Assembly (NCBI GenBank): GCA_028023455.1
Contig: JAQFVV010006215.1
Location: 8,171,230 to 8,235,229 of the forward strand
Origin: Epiperipatus broadwayi
Taxonomy: Eukaryota; Onychophora; Udeonychophora; Euonychophora; Peripatidae
Reading direction: 5' to 3'
DNA length: 64,000 nucleotides
In this document: positions 1-11,699 of the stretch, piece after piece
Position numbering within the stretch: position 1 is the first letter of the stretch
How the letters are laid out: each line of letters opens with the position of its first letter
Notes under the pieces: model-generated
What the model saw: the letters and a program-made list of their open reading frames with translations, nothing else
Told to the model about the DNA's origin: nothing
The model's database searches: none
Translations under genes and position numbers: made by a program

Positions 1-425
1 TAACTGAAGGAATGCGATTTAACAATTATGCTCAACTCTAAATTAAGCTCATATTGAATTTCCTAATTCAATTTTTTTGACTGATTTTCCCTATTTAAAT
101 ATTTGTTTTGAATCCAGTTAAAGAAATGATTTCAAAATGTCTAAAATTTATGATGACTTTTATGATAATGAAAAATATAATAAAAATTGATTTAAAACAA
201 GTTTGAATTGTTTTTCTTTTTCATCAGAATTTTCTTTATTATTACTATCTTTCATAAATATTTAAGATAAAATAAAAATTAAATTTCAAAAATATCTGTA
301 AAAAATATTGCTAAAAATTATAAACTTATGTAGCCATATTTTGCAATGAGCAGGTATATGCCTACTAATCTTTAATTATTTGAATACAAATATAGTGCAT
401 ATACTTAAGCTAGATGTAATTAGAG

Positions 426-622
426 AGAATTTGAATATTTCAAGTTTCCTTCAGTTCCCCAATCCATCTTATATAACTGATACACATGACCGCATACATG
501 TGAAAGGTAAATGATCTCCAATATACATATTTCATGGTGGACCATCATTGTGGTCATTTGTATTAGTATATAAGATGGAGTGGAGAGTTGAAGGGAGCTT
601 GGAAGTCTGTGTTCAAATTTTC
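426..622. repeat. Imperfect inverted repeat, dispersed family
   Basis: The arm at about 426-492 is the approximate reverse complement of 551-622; they share the run TCCATCTTATATA. The same unit appears singly at 11239-11300 (minus) and 25789-25854 (plus), always ending in a TTCAAATC-like box that resembles a tRNA B box. It is therefore a dispersed repeat present here as a head-to-head pair. Confidence 0.55.
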
Positions 623-3600
623 TCTAATTATTCTTTAATTGGAAAATCCAAAAATTTACACCAAAAATTCAAAAATGACAATCCTTATTGATTATGAAAT
701 TCACTTTACCAATTATCTATAACAATGATAATGTAAATCATAGTTAATTTACCAAACAGAATTGTATAAAAATTATAAAAATGCTAAAAAAATATGGTTC
801 AAGTATATAACAAGAACCAAAATAAGTCTAGTGCAATTATCAATAAATTGCTAAAAAGACAAAGGGAAAGTGAATCATACAAAAAAAATGATACATAGAA
901 TATTCAAAATGGTTAGTATATCAGCTTTCTACAATTATTTTTAGCTATTATTGTGTCAGATATATAAACTCATGATTACTCAAAATGAAGTCAAGACTGT
1001 GTTGTTGAAATCATTGTTTATTTCTGCTGTCATCTCTATAAATAGAAACAATTGATATCTTATTGTCTACTATTCAAACATTAGTCTGCTGACTTATATG
1101 AACAACTACTGCCTAAAATTATATTATTCTATTAACAAATCATGAAGAATATTTCATATAATTACAAGTTGAGTGATACTAATACTGTATATTCAAGATA
1201 ACTTTGAAAATATTAAATAACAACCTTAATGCAATTTCAGAGATGAATACCCTGTATATTTAAAAAAAAAAAGAAATGATTTGTGACAAAAATGGTTCAG
1301 CATTGAAAGTCCATTAAATTATATTTTAACACTTTCAATGTTTTCCCCAAATACATAGCACCAATATTGCCTTAAATTTATTATATTACAGAATTATCAT
1401 ATTTATATGTCTATACATGATAAACTAATTTATTTCTGAGTGATTGGATATTATAGCTCTGCAAACTTTATCAAATTTTTAAATACTTATAACATTTTTA
1501 TAAATTTCTGCTCTTTTTAATACTAGTTAATTTATCTTTCTTTTCAGTGGTTTCCAAATCATTCCAATTAAAATTACCTTTATAAATAACAAAAAAAAAA
1601 AACAATGTTAAAAGTAATATGGCAAATAAACTTTATAAAATTATTGGAGAATCTGCATTCTTTTTGCTCTGGTTTTGATCGTTTTAACAGATACGTACAT
1701 TATGTAGTAATATACACATTTTTCTTAGAATCTGTTAGTATCAATTTTTTCTTTCCTCCATAACTTTAATACTTTCATTATTGAATCATTGTTTTTTTTT
1801 TTATTTGCTTTTATGCCACCTACCCATCTTTTTCATTTTTACAATTGTATATTTAATATTTTTCTACCTGTCTCCTACATGTTTTTGATGAGTCCATTTT
1901 ATTTTTTTAAAATTTAATATTATATCTAAATATCTTAACTTTTCCCCAAAATTCCACTTTCCTACTTTGTAGTTTCTTTATATTTATTCTTTATTTCATA
2001 TGGTTTTGTTTTCATTCATTAACAATCTGACCCCTATTCAGATTAGCTCAATCAGCATACATTTTATCTGATGACTTTCATGTTTACATTTGTCACCTCC
2101 ACTTATTATGGCTTATTATACTATAAAAATTTCCCCTGTAAGAATTTAATACTATTTATTATTACTACACTTTGACATTAAAATCTTCTATTAATATCAT
2201 ATTGAAAATTGTTTTGTAAATATGACTATGATATTCAACCTAAAGGTTGTGATCTGTGGATCAATGATGATATTAGACTTAGTTAGCATTCTGCTAATTA
2301 TTGTAAATAAATTTTTAAGAAGTTTACTATATAAATATGATTTTATATATTTATCAAATCTTTCATATTTAATTATGATAGATATTAAATTTCTCCATAA
2401 AGTAGACTGTTGATATCAAAAAACCACCTAACACATTAATAAAACCTATTATAAATATCATAAATAATTTAAAATATTTTCCTCTCATTCCTTTATAAAA
2501 GTGGTTGAAATTTAATGTTTCTTTCAGCAAAATCTTTAATTTTAGCATGTTTTTATTTATGTTTCTACTTTAAAATATTAGATTCTTTATGACAATTTTC
2601 CATTTCGATATCATCTTGAGTAATGTAAAGTAGAAGAAAATAATTATAATTCATAATATTAGCAATGTTTTCATTTCAATTTCTAGCCAAGCCACTTTTG
2701 TTTAATTCCAGTGCCATTCCACTGACTCTCCTCTTATTCATAGACGAGGAAATATCCTATAATAAGATGAGAGAACAATGTATACTATATTTTTCTCCCC
2801 ATTTATTTACTTATTTTTCAATAAAAAAAGATAAATTAATCATAGTACTCTAAATTTTGCATTATTTTAAAAATGACAAAATACAAACTAAATTTTAATG
2901 TTTCAGAAAAAAATCAACAACACTCAAATATTATACAATTTTTAGATTCTTGGGTATTTCTAAATTAATTCAATTTTCATCTAAGTTAGCAAATACTGAA
3001 TTATGGAAATAAATAAATAATTTAAAATTTAGTGACTTTTGAGGGGAAGAAAAAGCAATATACATATCATGGCACTTTGTGATATGTTTATTTTCTGATT
3101 AGTATATTTTGGTTTGTGAAACATTTTGATCTCCCATCATTGTCTAAACTATATTCTAAATCAATATTCCAGCATATTACATATCCAATCTATTTAAATG
3201 TCTTCATATGTAATTATTATTTTGATTGCTATTACTTAAAAATTAGGCTTACAACTCATTTTAATGTAGAAAAAACAAACGGCACTCTAATATAAATTAA
3301 TAGAACAGAAATGTAAGCATGATGGTGATTAAACTGCACAATATTTTTTTCAATTTTTTTCTCACATTGGATTAATATAAACATGATAAATAGCATTATA
3401 TTAATAAACATATTCGTCATATCAAACAGATAGCATATGCTATACCTTCCATAAATGGTATAAATTTTAATGTAAAACAGGCTATTTTAAAATAAATAGC
3501 ACTAATATGATAGAGTCAAACTATAAAATAAGTAAATATCAGGCAGTTAAAATATAGACCATATATATCATGTAAAATATTGTACACAAATAGCAATTTC

Positions 3601-3790
3601 TTTACATTATGACCTCAGAAATGCTAAAAGAATATGTCAACAAGTTCTCTCTGTTATTAAATTGTTACAAGTAGAAAAACTATAACTCTTCATTGAACAT
3701 TTAATGTCCATCATAAAATACTTCTCAAAACATAACAGAAATGTACATTTCTTAATAATAAATCATTTGAGTTATGATACACATTTGCAG

Positions 3791-4490
3791 TGTTCAGAGT
3801 GAAGTAAGAAATATGTGTGTGTGAATCAATAAGTATATAAAAAATACGTATAATAATTCTATAGAATAAAAATAATAACTTTGTACAATACTTATGTATA
3901 ATGATTGTGTGAAATAATTGTATATAATGATTATATATCATTTCTCTAGGTATGTGTAACTATCAATATGATTGTGTGAAATAATTGTGTATAATGATTG
4001 TATACAATAACTCTAGGTATATATAACTATCAATGTGTAGCATTGTTGTTAGGTCATAGAGTTACATACCTGGCCTTATAAAGTCAGAGAACTGTAAAAA
4101 ATGCCATAAATGGTGAGGTATGTAAAAAGTACCATGTGTATGTAAAAAAATGTCATATATTGTAATGTATGTAGAAAAATATCATATTTGGTAAGGTTTG
4201 TAAAAGACTCCAGAAGTCTTGAGGGGTATATAAACTACCAATACATAGTTTATGGGTTCTGGTATTATTGTAATTCAGAGACTCCTGCCTCTGTAAGTCA
4301 AAAAGCAAGACTAGGATTTATTATGTGCAGGTCACAACAACCTTTTATTATTTTTATATGCTTTAAGTAGACTATGTACACATGTAAACATTCTCATATG
4401 TTATTTAAATTAAACTATTAGCATACAATCTCAATTGTGCCTTTGTCAATTATTTACCTTCTGCTTACAAAACACAGAAAACAGGCACAA
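3791..4490 (+). repeat. Left LTR of Gypsy element, with 67-bp tandem duplication
   Basis: Homologous to 6420-6880. It carries two consecutive 67-bp units (3901-3967 and 3968-4034), each beginning ATGATTGTGTGAAATAATTG, where the right LTR has one. A TATATAAA-like box at 4227-4234 would fit a U3 promoter. The end near 4490 is an estimate; the primer-binding site was not identified. Confidence 0.6.
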
Positions 4491-4639
4491 TCAACAGGAT
4501 TTGAATCACAAGTACTTGCCTGAACAGCAAACTGGAGCAGTCATGACAAGACTTGAACAGAGAAAATGGTGGGCATATCACAAGTCAGTATATATGAATT
4601 CAATGTAGATAATGTGAGTGTTTAGTCTCTGTATGTTCA

Positions 4640-5010
4640 GTGGATAAAAATTACTTTCCACTAAATAGCATTACCAGTAATACTGCAAAAGGAGCCTCTT
4701 TACTTTGCTTCAGAAGCCAAAGGGTAATCAAAATAGCCAACTAACTGTTGAAACCCAATTCACTGGATACACAGAAATATGACAAGCTTGTAAAAATAAT
4801 TATTTCAACTCCCATCCATCCCAGTTTATTGCTTGATACATTTTAGAGGCAGAAGACAAGGGAAAAATGAAAAAATAAAAGATTATAACATGGGCCTAAG
4901 AGGGATGGCAAAACCATGCCTTTATAGCAAACATTTAGGGGAATTGCTCTTTGAGCATTATATGGGTTAATAGATGATCAGTTTAGCAAATATTATTAGC
5001 AGTAAAAGAC
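4640..5010 (+). pseudogene. Gypsy gag remnant
   Basis: Broken reading frames show a Gypsy capsid pattern: a DKLVKII-like segment (around 4780), then GRRQGKNEKIKDYNMGLRGM (around 4850-4900) and LGELLFEHYMGLIDDQF (around 4935-4985). This follows the order of the retrotransposon gag family, in which the QGExxxDYxxxLRxLA motif precedes a C-terminal LRDRxVxGL-like helix. Gag forms the particle that packages element RNA. Stops and frame changes make it non-functional. Confidence 0.5.
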
Positions 5011-5269
5011 CTCACCTATTGATGTAGAGTTATGTGACAAAACAAAACCTGTTATTACAAAACCTCGGAAAGTGCCACTAACCCAGTAAAAAAATGTTGA
5101 GGAAATTGCATAGGACAGAAACCTATGTAAATTACATTGATCAGCTAGTTTCAAAAACTATCAATAGATGAACACTAGCAGAATGGACTAACACAGATTG
5201 GCTACAAAATTATTAAAAACTGGATAGGGAGTGAATGACCCACTAGATGTCTTCCCTATTTAAATAAAG

Positions 5270-6400
5270 GGCTGTGAAAAGTTTGTGAGAATTGCCTGTA
5301 AATAAAGGCTGTATATTGATGGACAAGAAAGTACTTGTATACTGCTATGATTGTGGAAGAGTACTTAGATTATTACATCAAGGTCATCTGGGAATAGTTA
5401 GAGCTAAAATCCTGGCATGCAGCTATATGTGGTGACCAGGAATAAATAGACCTTGAATGGTATATTAAAAATGTGAAATATGTCAAATTATAACTGATCA
5501 ACCACTAAAGAATTATATTTCATGGCTTTTCCCAGAGAAAGTTTGGGAAAGAATCCACATTGACCATACTGATCCATGGAAAGGACATTATTAATCAGTA
5601 GTGGTAGATTCATATAATTGTTGTACTGAATACAGAGTTATAGAAAATATTAGTTTGTCTGCAACTATTGAAAAACTTAAAGAAATATTCACTATACACA
5701 GAACACCCGAGAACCTCATGTCAGATAATAGTATTGCTTTCTGCTCAGAGAAATTTGAAGATTTTATTAATGAATGGGGCATAAAACATATAATATCACC
5801 AGAGTCAAATGGAATAGCTGAGAAGGCAGTCCAAAACATGGAAAAAAGCTTAAGCATGGTCAAAACTGAAAATATAAATGAAGCCTTATTTGAAATGGCA
5901 TTTCATCAACATTATATGCCATCTAGTGCCACTAGGAAAATCTCAAAAGAAATAAGAAATAAACCGTTAATCTGGTCACCTACCCAACAAAGATTTAAGG
6001 AGACAGTAATGGTAGAGAAAAGTTTGAAATATGTGAAATTTGGTCACTGAATAAATTAAAGAGTTGGGAGAAAACAACCATTATAAGAAATATTGCAAAT
6101 CAACTGCCAAAAATTGAAACTGAAGATCGTGTAAAACTTTGGAAGCATAAAAATCGACTGAGATGATGATATCTGACAAAAAAGCAACTGACATAAATGT
6201 TGAAGGAAAAACTACAACAACCAGTTCAGAGATCTACAAATCTGAAGAAAAAGAACTGTTGACAGTTGGAGACCCTCCTGAAAATGAGATAGCTACTCTG
6301 AAATCACCACCAAGGCACAGCAAAGACCACCAGCATCGAACAAAAATCAGAAACTCCCTGTTCATCTCAAAAACTATGTTATGTGAAGAACCATACTTCT
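5270..6400 (+). pseudogene. Gypsy integrase remnant
   Basis: This is the integrase part of pol, the enzyme that inserts the cDNA into chromosomes. Reading with frame changes, the zinc-binding HHCC region appears first (LLHQGHLGIVRAKILACSYM, then WWPGI and a CxxC-like KNxxYVK segment, 5366-5490). The catalytic core follows (WERIHIDHTDPWKG about 5548-5587; VVVDSYNCCTEYRVI from 5601; SDNSIAF with the second acidic residue near 5723). The longest open stretch is 5601-6050. The catalytic pattern fits Gypsy elements of the K02A2.6 type. Several stops and a frameshift near 5590 show that it is dead. Confidence 0.72.
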
Positions 6401-6419
6401 GAAGTGGGAGAGAGTGCAG

Positions 6420-6880
6420 TGTTCAAGGTCAAGCAAGAAATGTATGTGTATACAATAATAGATGTATAAAAAATAAGTATAATAATTGTGTAAAATAAAA
6501 ATAATAGCTTTGTGCAATAATTATGTATAATAATTGAATATAATGATTATATACAATAACTCTAAGTATGTGTAACTATCAATGTGTTGCAATGTTGTTA
6601 GGTCATAGGTAAAAAAATGCCATATATAGTCAAGTATGTAAGAAATACCATGTGTAAAAATGCCATATATGGAAAGGAATGTAAAAAATGCCATATTTGT
6701 AAGGTTTGAAAAAGACTCCAGAAGTCTTGAGGGAATATATAATTTCCCAGAACCTGGTATAAATGCCCATATGCATTATAGTGTGATTCATTAACACATA
6801 AAGCTATTAGATACATTCAGCTAATTCATAATAAATTCATATTTTCTAATACTCAGTCTGTCTAAACCAATAACACTTAA
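6420..6880 (+). repeat. Right LTR of Gypsy element
   Basis: Aligns by eye with the left LTR from the TG start through AAAGACTCCAGAAGTCTTGA (about 6711-6730), with a TATA-like box just after. It lacks the 67-bp duplication. The 3' end is approximate. Confidence 0.6.
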
Positions 6881-7447
6881 TATTTTAATGAGAATTATAA
6901 AAATTTTCAATGTCACAAAACCTGGCTAGATTCTATGGGAGAAATAGATTATACAACCATATAGAACACCTAAAGTAATTGTAGATTTCTTTCTTAAATT
7001 GAAATATAATTCACTACAATCATTAAAAAAATTCTTTTGACATTCAACCAACTAATATAATTTCACCAGCAATGCCATATACAGTTAAGACAAGGCCTTA
7101 ATAGAAATGCACTGAAAACAAAATCTCTCTTGTTTCTAATATTAAGCTAATATTTTACTTTATATTTAATCAGAATCTTAGATAAGATCTCAATGAGGCT
7201 ATGGTTATATGCAGTTACTTTGCTATAGTAGACATTATTTAGATTTGAAAGCTTATTTCATTAGTGCAATTAACATGATGCTTAGCTAACATTACAACCA
7301 AAGCTTTCCTTCATCTGTACCTAATTTAAATGACCATTAATTGAGTAAATAAATATAAATTAACACATTAATCAAATTGAATAAAATTATTGGAGAAGTA
7401 ATATTACCAAAATCACACTTTTTTTTTATTTTGCTGTAATATCCTGT

Positions 7448-8264
7448 AAATACAATTTATCCAAACCACTTCAAACACTTTTTAACAAAACTCTTTATTT
7501 GTACATATATACATGCACCTATGTTTCGATTATCCTGCAGTCTTCTTCAGAGCTATGATATAATGAACAAAATAAAATACATAACTATATAATAATACCA
7601 TAAAAAAATGTAAACAATAAAAAAAAAACTAAAAACAACATAAAATATATATATAAAAACTAATAAAACTGAACTAATCAAACCCAAATAAAATAATCTA
7701 GTTAATATAAAATAAATATACAACATAAATAGAAAATACATATAAATTATACATGTGTATTCCTAACTGTATACATATATTCAAGGACAATTATTAATCT
7801 AAATATATTATCTATTATTTAATAGATAATATATTCAGATTAATAATTGTCCTCGACTATATATATATGTACAGTTAGGAATAGATAATATATTTAGATT
7901 AATAATTGTCCTTGAATATATATATATATGTATGTATACAGTTAGGAATACATATGTATAATTTATATTTATTTTCTATTTATGTTGTATATTTTATTTT
8001 ATATTAACTGGAGTATTTTATTTGGGTTTGTTTATTTCAGTTTTATTAGTTTTTTTTTATATATATTTTATGTTGTTTTTAATTTTTTTTTTATTGTTTA
8101 CATTTTTTTTATGGTATTATTATATAGTTATGTATTTTATTTTGTTCATTATATCATAGCTCTGAAGAAGTCTGCAGGACAATCAAAAAGTAGGTGTAAG
8201 TATATATGTACAAATAAAGAGTTTTGCTAAAAAGTGTTCAAAGTGATTTGGCTAAATTGTATTT
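7448..8264. repeat. Large palindromic repeat, about 370-bp arms
   Basis: The left arm begins AAATACAATTTATCCAAACC and the right arm ends with its near reverse complement, at 8264. Both arms carry the hairpin motif CTGAAGAAG...GCAGGA (minus 7523-7550; plus 8162-8190) and a terminal TACAAATAAAGAGTTTTG segment. The centre (about 7795-7950) has a further direct duplication of a unit containing GATTAATAATTGTCCT. The mirrored hydrophobic open frames in the two arms are a by-product of the T-rich sequence. I read it as two inverted PLE-type 3' ends. Confidence 0.75.
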
Positions 8265-9163
8265 AATGGAGTAGTACTTAGTATTTTGAAGAAACTTTAC
8301 ATCTCACACTCATCTAATTCTTAAGTTCTCTGCTGATATTATATATAGTTGTTAATGTCAAAAGGCACTACTATTCATAAAAATGAGTAGGCTTCTCAGT
8401 TAAAATTAAATAAAATAATACTGTAATTATTGCTATAAACTGCATCTACAAATTTAATAATTATATAAAAGCAAATAAAATATAATCAAATTATATGCAT
8501 AATAATAACTATTAACTTAGGATCATATGATTAGTGCATTTCTAGTTAACTAACAATCCAACTAACATTCTTTTAGATATTATGAAAGTGGTAATTCCTG
8601 AAAAATAAACTATGAAACATAAGAGCCAAAACTAATGCTATTAGTTTCAAAGGAACTCCTTTGGATTGGCACATCTCATAACTGGCTAGATTCTGAATTA
8701 TGATAATGAAAGAGTATGCCATGCAGAAATGAACTTCTCTTAAACTAAAGGTTTTAGCCCTAGATTTTTTTATTTTTACTGCCATCTAAATAAAAAGTGT
8801 ATTAATGCTTTAAACAGTGTATATATGAAACGATGTAGTATACTTATGAAAACTGAAGACTTAATTTAAACTTGCTCTTATATTAAATAATTTTAAATTA
8901 CACCACTCCTAAAATCTTTTAGTTTAATTACGATTGGAACAGCACTGTTGATTCATAATTCTCTTATTCCTGTAAGCTTAAATAGGGAGAAAAAGATTTG
9001 CTATTTATCAAATAGCAAATATCAAATAGTATTGATCACGTGATGTTAATTTAAAAAAAAATTATAAAAATTAAAAAACCATTACAAAATATTTTTAAAA
9101 TCTGCTAATAAAAGCAAATTTTAAAACAGTTTTGTTGCTTGTTTTAATTTAGCTTTTATTCAC

Positions 9164-9322
9164 ATTAGAAATATGAGATCCAACAGCAGTTTCTGAAGAA
9201 ATATGTGCTTCAAAAGGAGGTGATAAAAATTGTGGATTGTTGTCATTAACATCCAGTAAAGTTATGATAACAGAAGCCTTACTGAAGGTAGAGTTGTAAG
9301 GAACTACTTCTTTAGCAATAAC
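9164..9322 (-). CDS. Cadherin-like gene, exon G (3'-most found)
   Basis: A 159-bp exon of 53 codons. It starts VIAKEVVPYNSTFSKASVII, runs through the canonical linker TLLDVNDNNPQFLSPPF, and ends with EAHISSETAVGSHISN, the beginning of a further EC repeat. Acceptor TTTTTTTCTTTTAG is strong; the donor AAT|GTGAAT is weaker and is the least certain boundary, chosen because the next frame codon run soon stops. The following exon should start in phase 0 with an EC core. I could not find it between 1 and 9163, so the gene probably continues beyond the window start. Confidence 0.85.
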
Positions 9323-10395
9323 CTAAAAGAAAAAAAATCATATTTAGTTTTTACAAAAATATTATATCTAATGATTATATCACTATTAATTATATGTTAA
9401 AAGTAATGTTTATGTGAAGTAGATAAAATAACCAAATGCTTTATTGTTTGGGAGTTCATAAGATGTTTGAGTCCTGAAAGTGATAGAACTAAACTGACAT
9501 CCATGGTATCATTAATTACATATATATTAGGCTATGGTAATTTAATGTTTACAATCAATAACTTCAATTTAACTATTAAAACAAGGTCATTAAAAGGGAG
9601 ACTCATGTTAATTAATAATTGTTAATGCCATGATTTTATCTGATTTCTATATTGATTTTATTTTGTACTTTTTAACAATATTAGCAAGAGTAATTTTATG
9701 TAAATAAATCAATTTTATAAATTTAAAGAATTAGTGAATCTATTTTATTCCTGACACTTTATCAACAGAATATTATTATTCATAGCCTGAGGAAGATTGG
9801 TTTGCTTCATTAATTATATAACCAAAGACAAATATTTTTAGAAAAGATAGTTAGATGGAATAAATATTTTATTTAACATATGATAGACTAGTTTAGAGGT
9901 ATATATATATAAAAAATGTGTGGTATAACTTCAAAATATATACATTTTATTTACATTGATTGAAGAAGAAAGTAAGTACATAAACAAAATATAAGTTGTA
10001 TATAATGATAAATTAGATTGGATAGATTAAAATAAAAATGGGAAAAGTGCATTTTGACTAGATTTCATATAAAATATTCAAATTCAAGAAAAGGTTTTAA
10101 AATTACTTATTATTTATAAAAGAATTTATGATTTGGATAAAGAATCCCATGGATTAAAAAAAAGTCAGTGGAAAATGTGATTTTAAAGTTCATAGCTGAA
10201 AACATAATTAAAAGATTATAAAAAAGAATACCATGAACTATGAACTTTTTTGTTTTGAGAAAAAATTAAAGTGAAAATGGACATGGAAATAATTAAAGGT
10301 CAGTGCAGCAGAATTGAGTTATACTTTGACTACAAAAATATGAATTTCAAGATTGTAATAAATTCAATACAGACAGTCATTATTAATTAATAATA

Positions 10396-10797
10396 AATTC
10401 AAAGAAGCTGCTCACATGACAATGGCAAATAACCTCATAAGTCAACCTAGTGTGACTATACATAATACTGGGAAACCACTAATCAATTTTACACTTAGGA
10501 AAAAGTGGAGAAATCAGGAGAAACAACATAGATAAGTATATAAAATTTTTACTGACTGTTGCTTTTGGCAGATAGCCCAGTTGGTTAGAGCATGGCAGGA
10601 TAGCTCAGTTGGTTAGAGCATTATTTAAAATTCAATATTCAAGAATCTAAGGGTCCAGGTTCAATTTCCATGGCCAGCAACACCTGAAGATCTCAAAAAT
10701 GTTGTGCATATGATGGATGTAAATGGAATATTTAAATAAAGTTAAATTTTTCTAGACATTCAATAATTACTATTAGATGATGGAAATAGTCCAATCT
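10396..10797 (+). mobile_element. 5'-truncated Penelope-like element, 3' end
   Basis: The first 110 bp (10396-10507) match the end of the GIY-YIG frame at 41113-41250, including ISQPSVTIHN and KPLINFTLRKK. Then come a tRNA-like segment (10561-10670), a shortened CTGAAGA motif at 10684, and a tail ending GATGGAAATAGTCCAA (10779-10794), all in the same order as in the copy at 40.7-41.1 kb. This copy shows that the tRNA-like segment belongs to the 3' region of the PLE and is not a separate SINE. Confidence 0.7.
10561..10670 (+). repeat. tRNA-like segment with duplicated A box
   Basis: Two A-box-like copies stand in tandem (GATAGCCCAGTTGGTTAGAG and GATAGCTCAGTTGGTTAGAG), followed by a B-box-like GGTTCAATTTCC. 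No cloverleaf with a proper acceptor stem closes around them, so it is a tRNA-derived repeat and not a tRNA gene. Confidence 0.65.
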
Positions 10798-10890
10798 ATA
10801 TATACAACTAACATACCATCATCACAAATCTTGAAGAAAATATATCATTACCTAAGTGTCCACTTTTCTTCGTTCTGCAGCTTACAGTAC

Positions 10891-10925
10891 CGCTATGAAT
10901 ATGAGGCAAAAGGCCTCGAAAGCGC
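10891..10925 (+). other. Two-helix hairpin motif (hammerhead-like), family D
   Basis: CGCT (10891-10894) pairs with AGCG (10921-10924), and GAGGC (10903-10907) pairs with GCCTC (10913-10917). The unpaired bases ATGAATAT and GAA match the general layout of the motif found in PLE-type repeats elsewhere in the window. Confidence 0.45.
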
Positions 10926-11436
10926 TTAGCTTGTAATAATTTCTGTGTATCTTTATAGCTTCTCATTCAAGTGTGTCATACGCTTTGTTAATTTTTGTAT
11001 ATTAAATTATCGAATGAGAAGTCTTAAAATCTTTAATATTTTACATATATAACTTGTGAAACACATATAGAATTAGTATTAAAGTTTACAATTTTGTAAA
11101 AAAATAATTATCTGAATTACCCAATCTATATCATCTTATGGATCCTGAATATATATAAATTTCTTATCATTTGTTTTTATTCTTTTTATACCATATTTCT
11201 AAAATCATCATCATTTTTATTGTTTTTCATTAGAAGAGATTTGAACTCAAACTTTCAAGCTCTGTATAGCCATTCACTCAATCTTATATAACTATATGTA
11301 GTAATATGTTTTCCTGAATGTTTATAATGGTGGTATATTAGTTGCATCTATATATTGGACAATTTCTATAATGTATGTAATATTGTAATGGTCAGATTTA
11401 AATGCCTCATTAACACACTTCAAAACCCAGACATGA

Positions 11437-11520
11437 AACCCAACACTCAAGGAGGGATTGCCTCCCAGAAATCCCAAGTTCGAATCCAAAGTCTATGCTC
11501 CACAATGCCACCCATGTAAC
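11437..11520 (+). repeat. Possible tRNA-derived repeat with B box
   Basis: Contains AAGTTCGAATCC, a perfect RNA polymerase III B box, in a stretch richer in C than its surroundings. No matching A box or second copy was identified, so the class is open. Confidence 0.35.
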
Positions 11521-11699
11521 AACGTATCTGATGCTACTGATAGCATAGTTTCCTACTGGTACCGGAGAGAGAAGCAAGACCTTCTATATCAAAATACATC
11601 AAGAGGTTTGCTAATTAATGTCTATGGATGGTACAAAATATATATATAATGTGATATGGACTGCAGTAATGGTGTGGATCGCAGAAAATAAATAAGTGA

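Larger units (their letters stand above)
3791..6880 (+). mobile_element. Decayed, internally deleted Ty3/Gypsy LTR retrotransposon
   Basis: LTR-like repeats start at 3791 (TGTTCAGAGTGAAGTAAGAA) and 6420 (TGTTCAAGGTCAAGCAAGAA) and run in parallel for about 450 bp. A polypurine tract, GAAGTGGGAGAGAG (6401-6414), lies just before the right LTR, as in Gypsy elements. Between the LTRs are a gag trace and an integrase trace, but no protease, reverse transcriptase or RNase H, so most of pol has been deleted. The 3' limits of the LTRs are uncertain because the copies diverge there. Confidence 0.75.
1..9163 (-). other. Presumed cadherin intron or 3' flank with repeats
   Basis: No coding exon was recognised here on either strand. 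Besides the repeats listed separately (426-622, the Gypsy element at 3791-6880, the palindrome at 7448-8264), bases 623-3790, 6881-7447 and 8265-9163 are AT-rich with many homopolymer runs. Small open frames there lack splice consensus or family motifs. Confidence 0.5.

Noticed and set aside
7553-8230. Two hydrophobic small proteins with membrane-like sequence
   Set aside because: They are mirror images from the two arms of the palindrome, made of T-rich sequence.
8573-8785. Missing next cadherin exon on the minus strand
   Set aside because: The open frame there has no EC motif and no suitable acceptor in phase 0.
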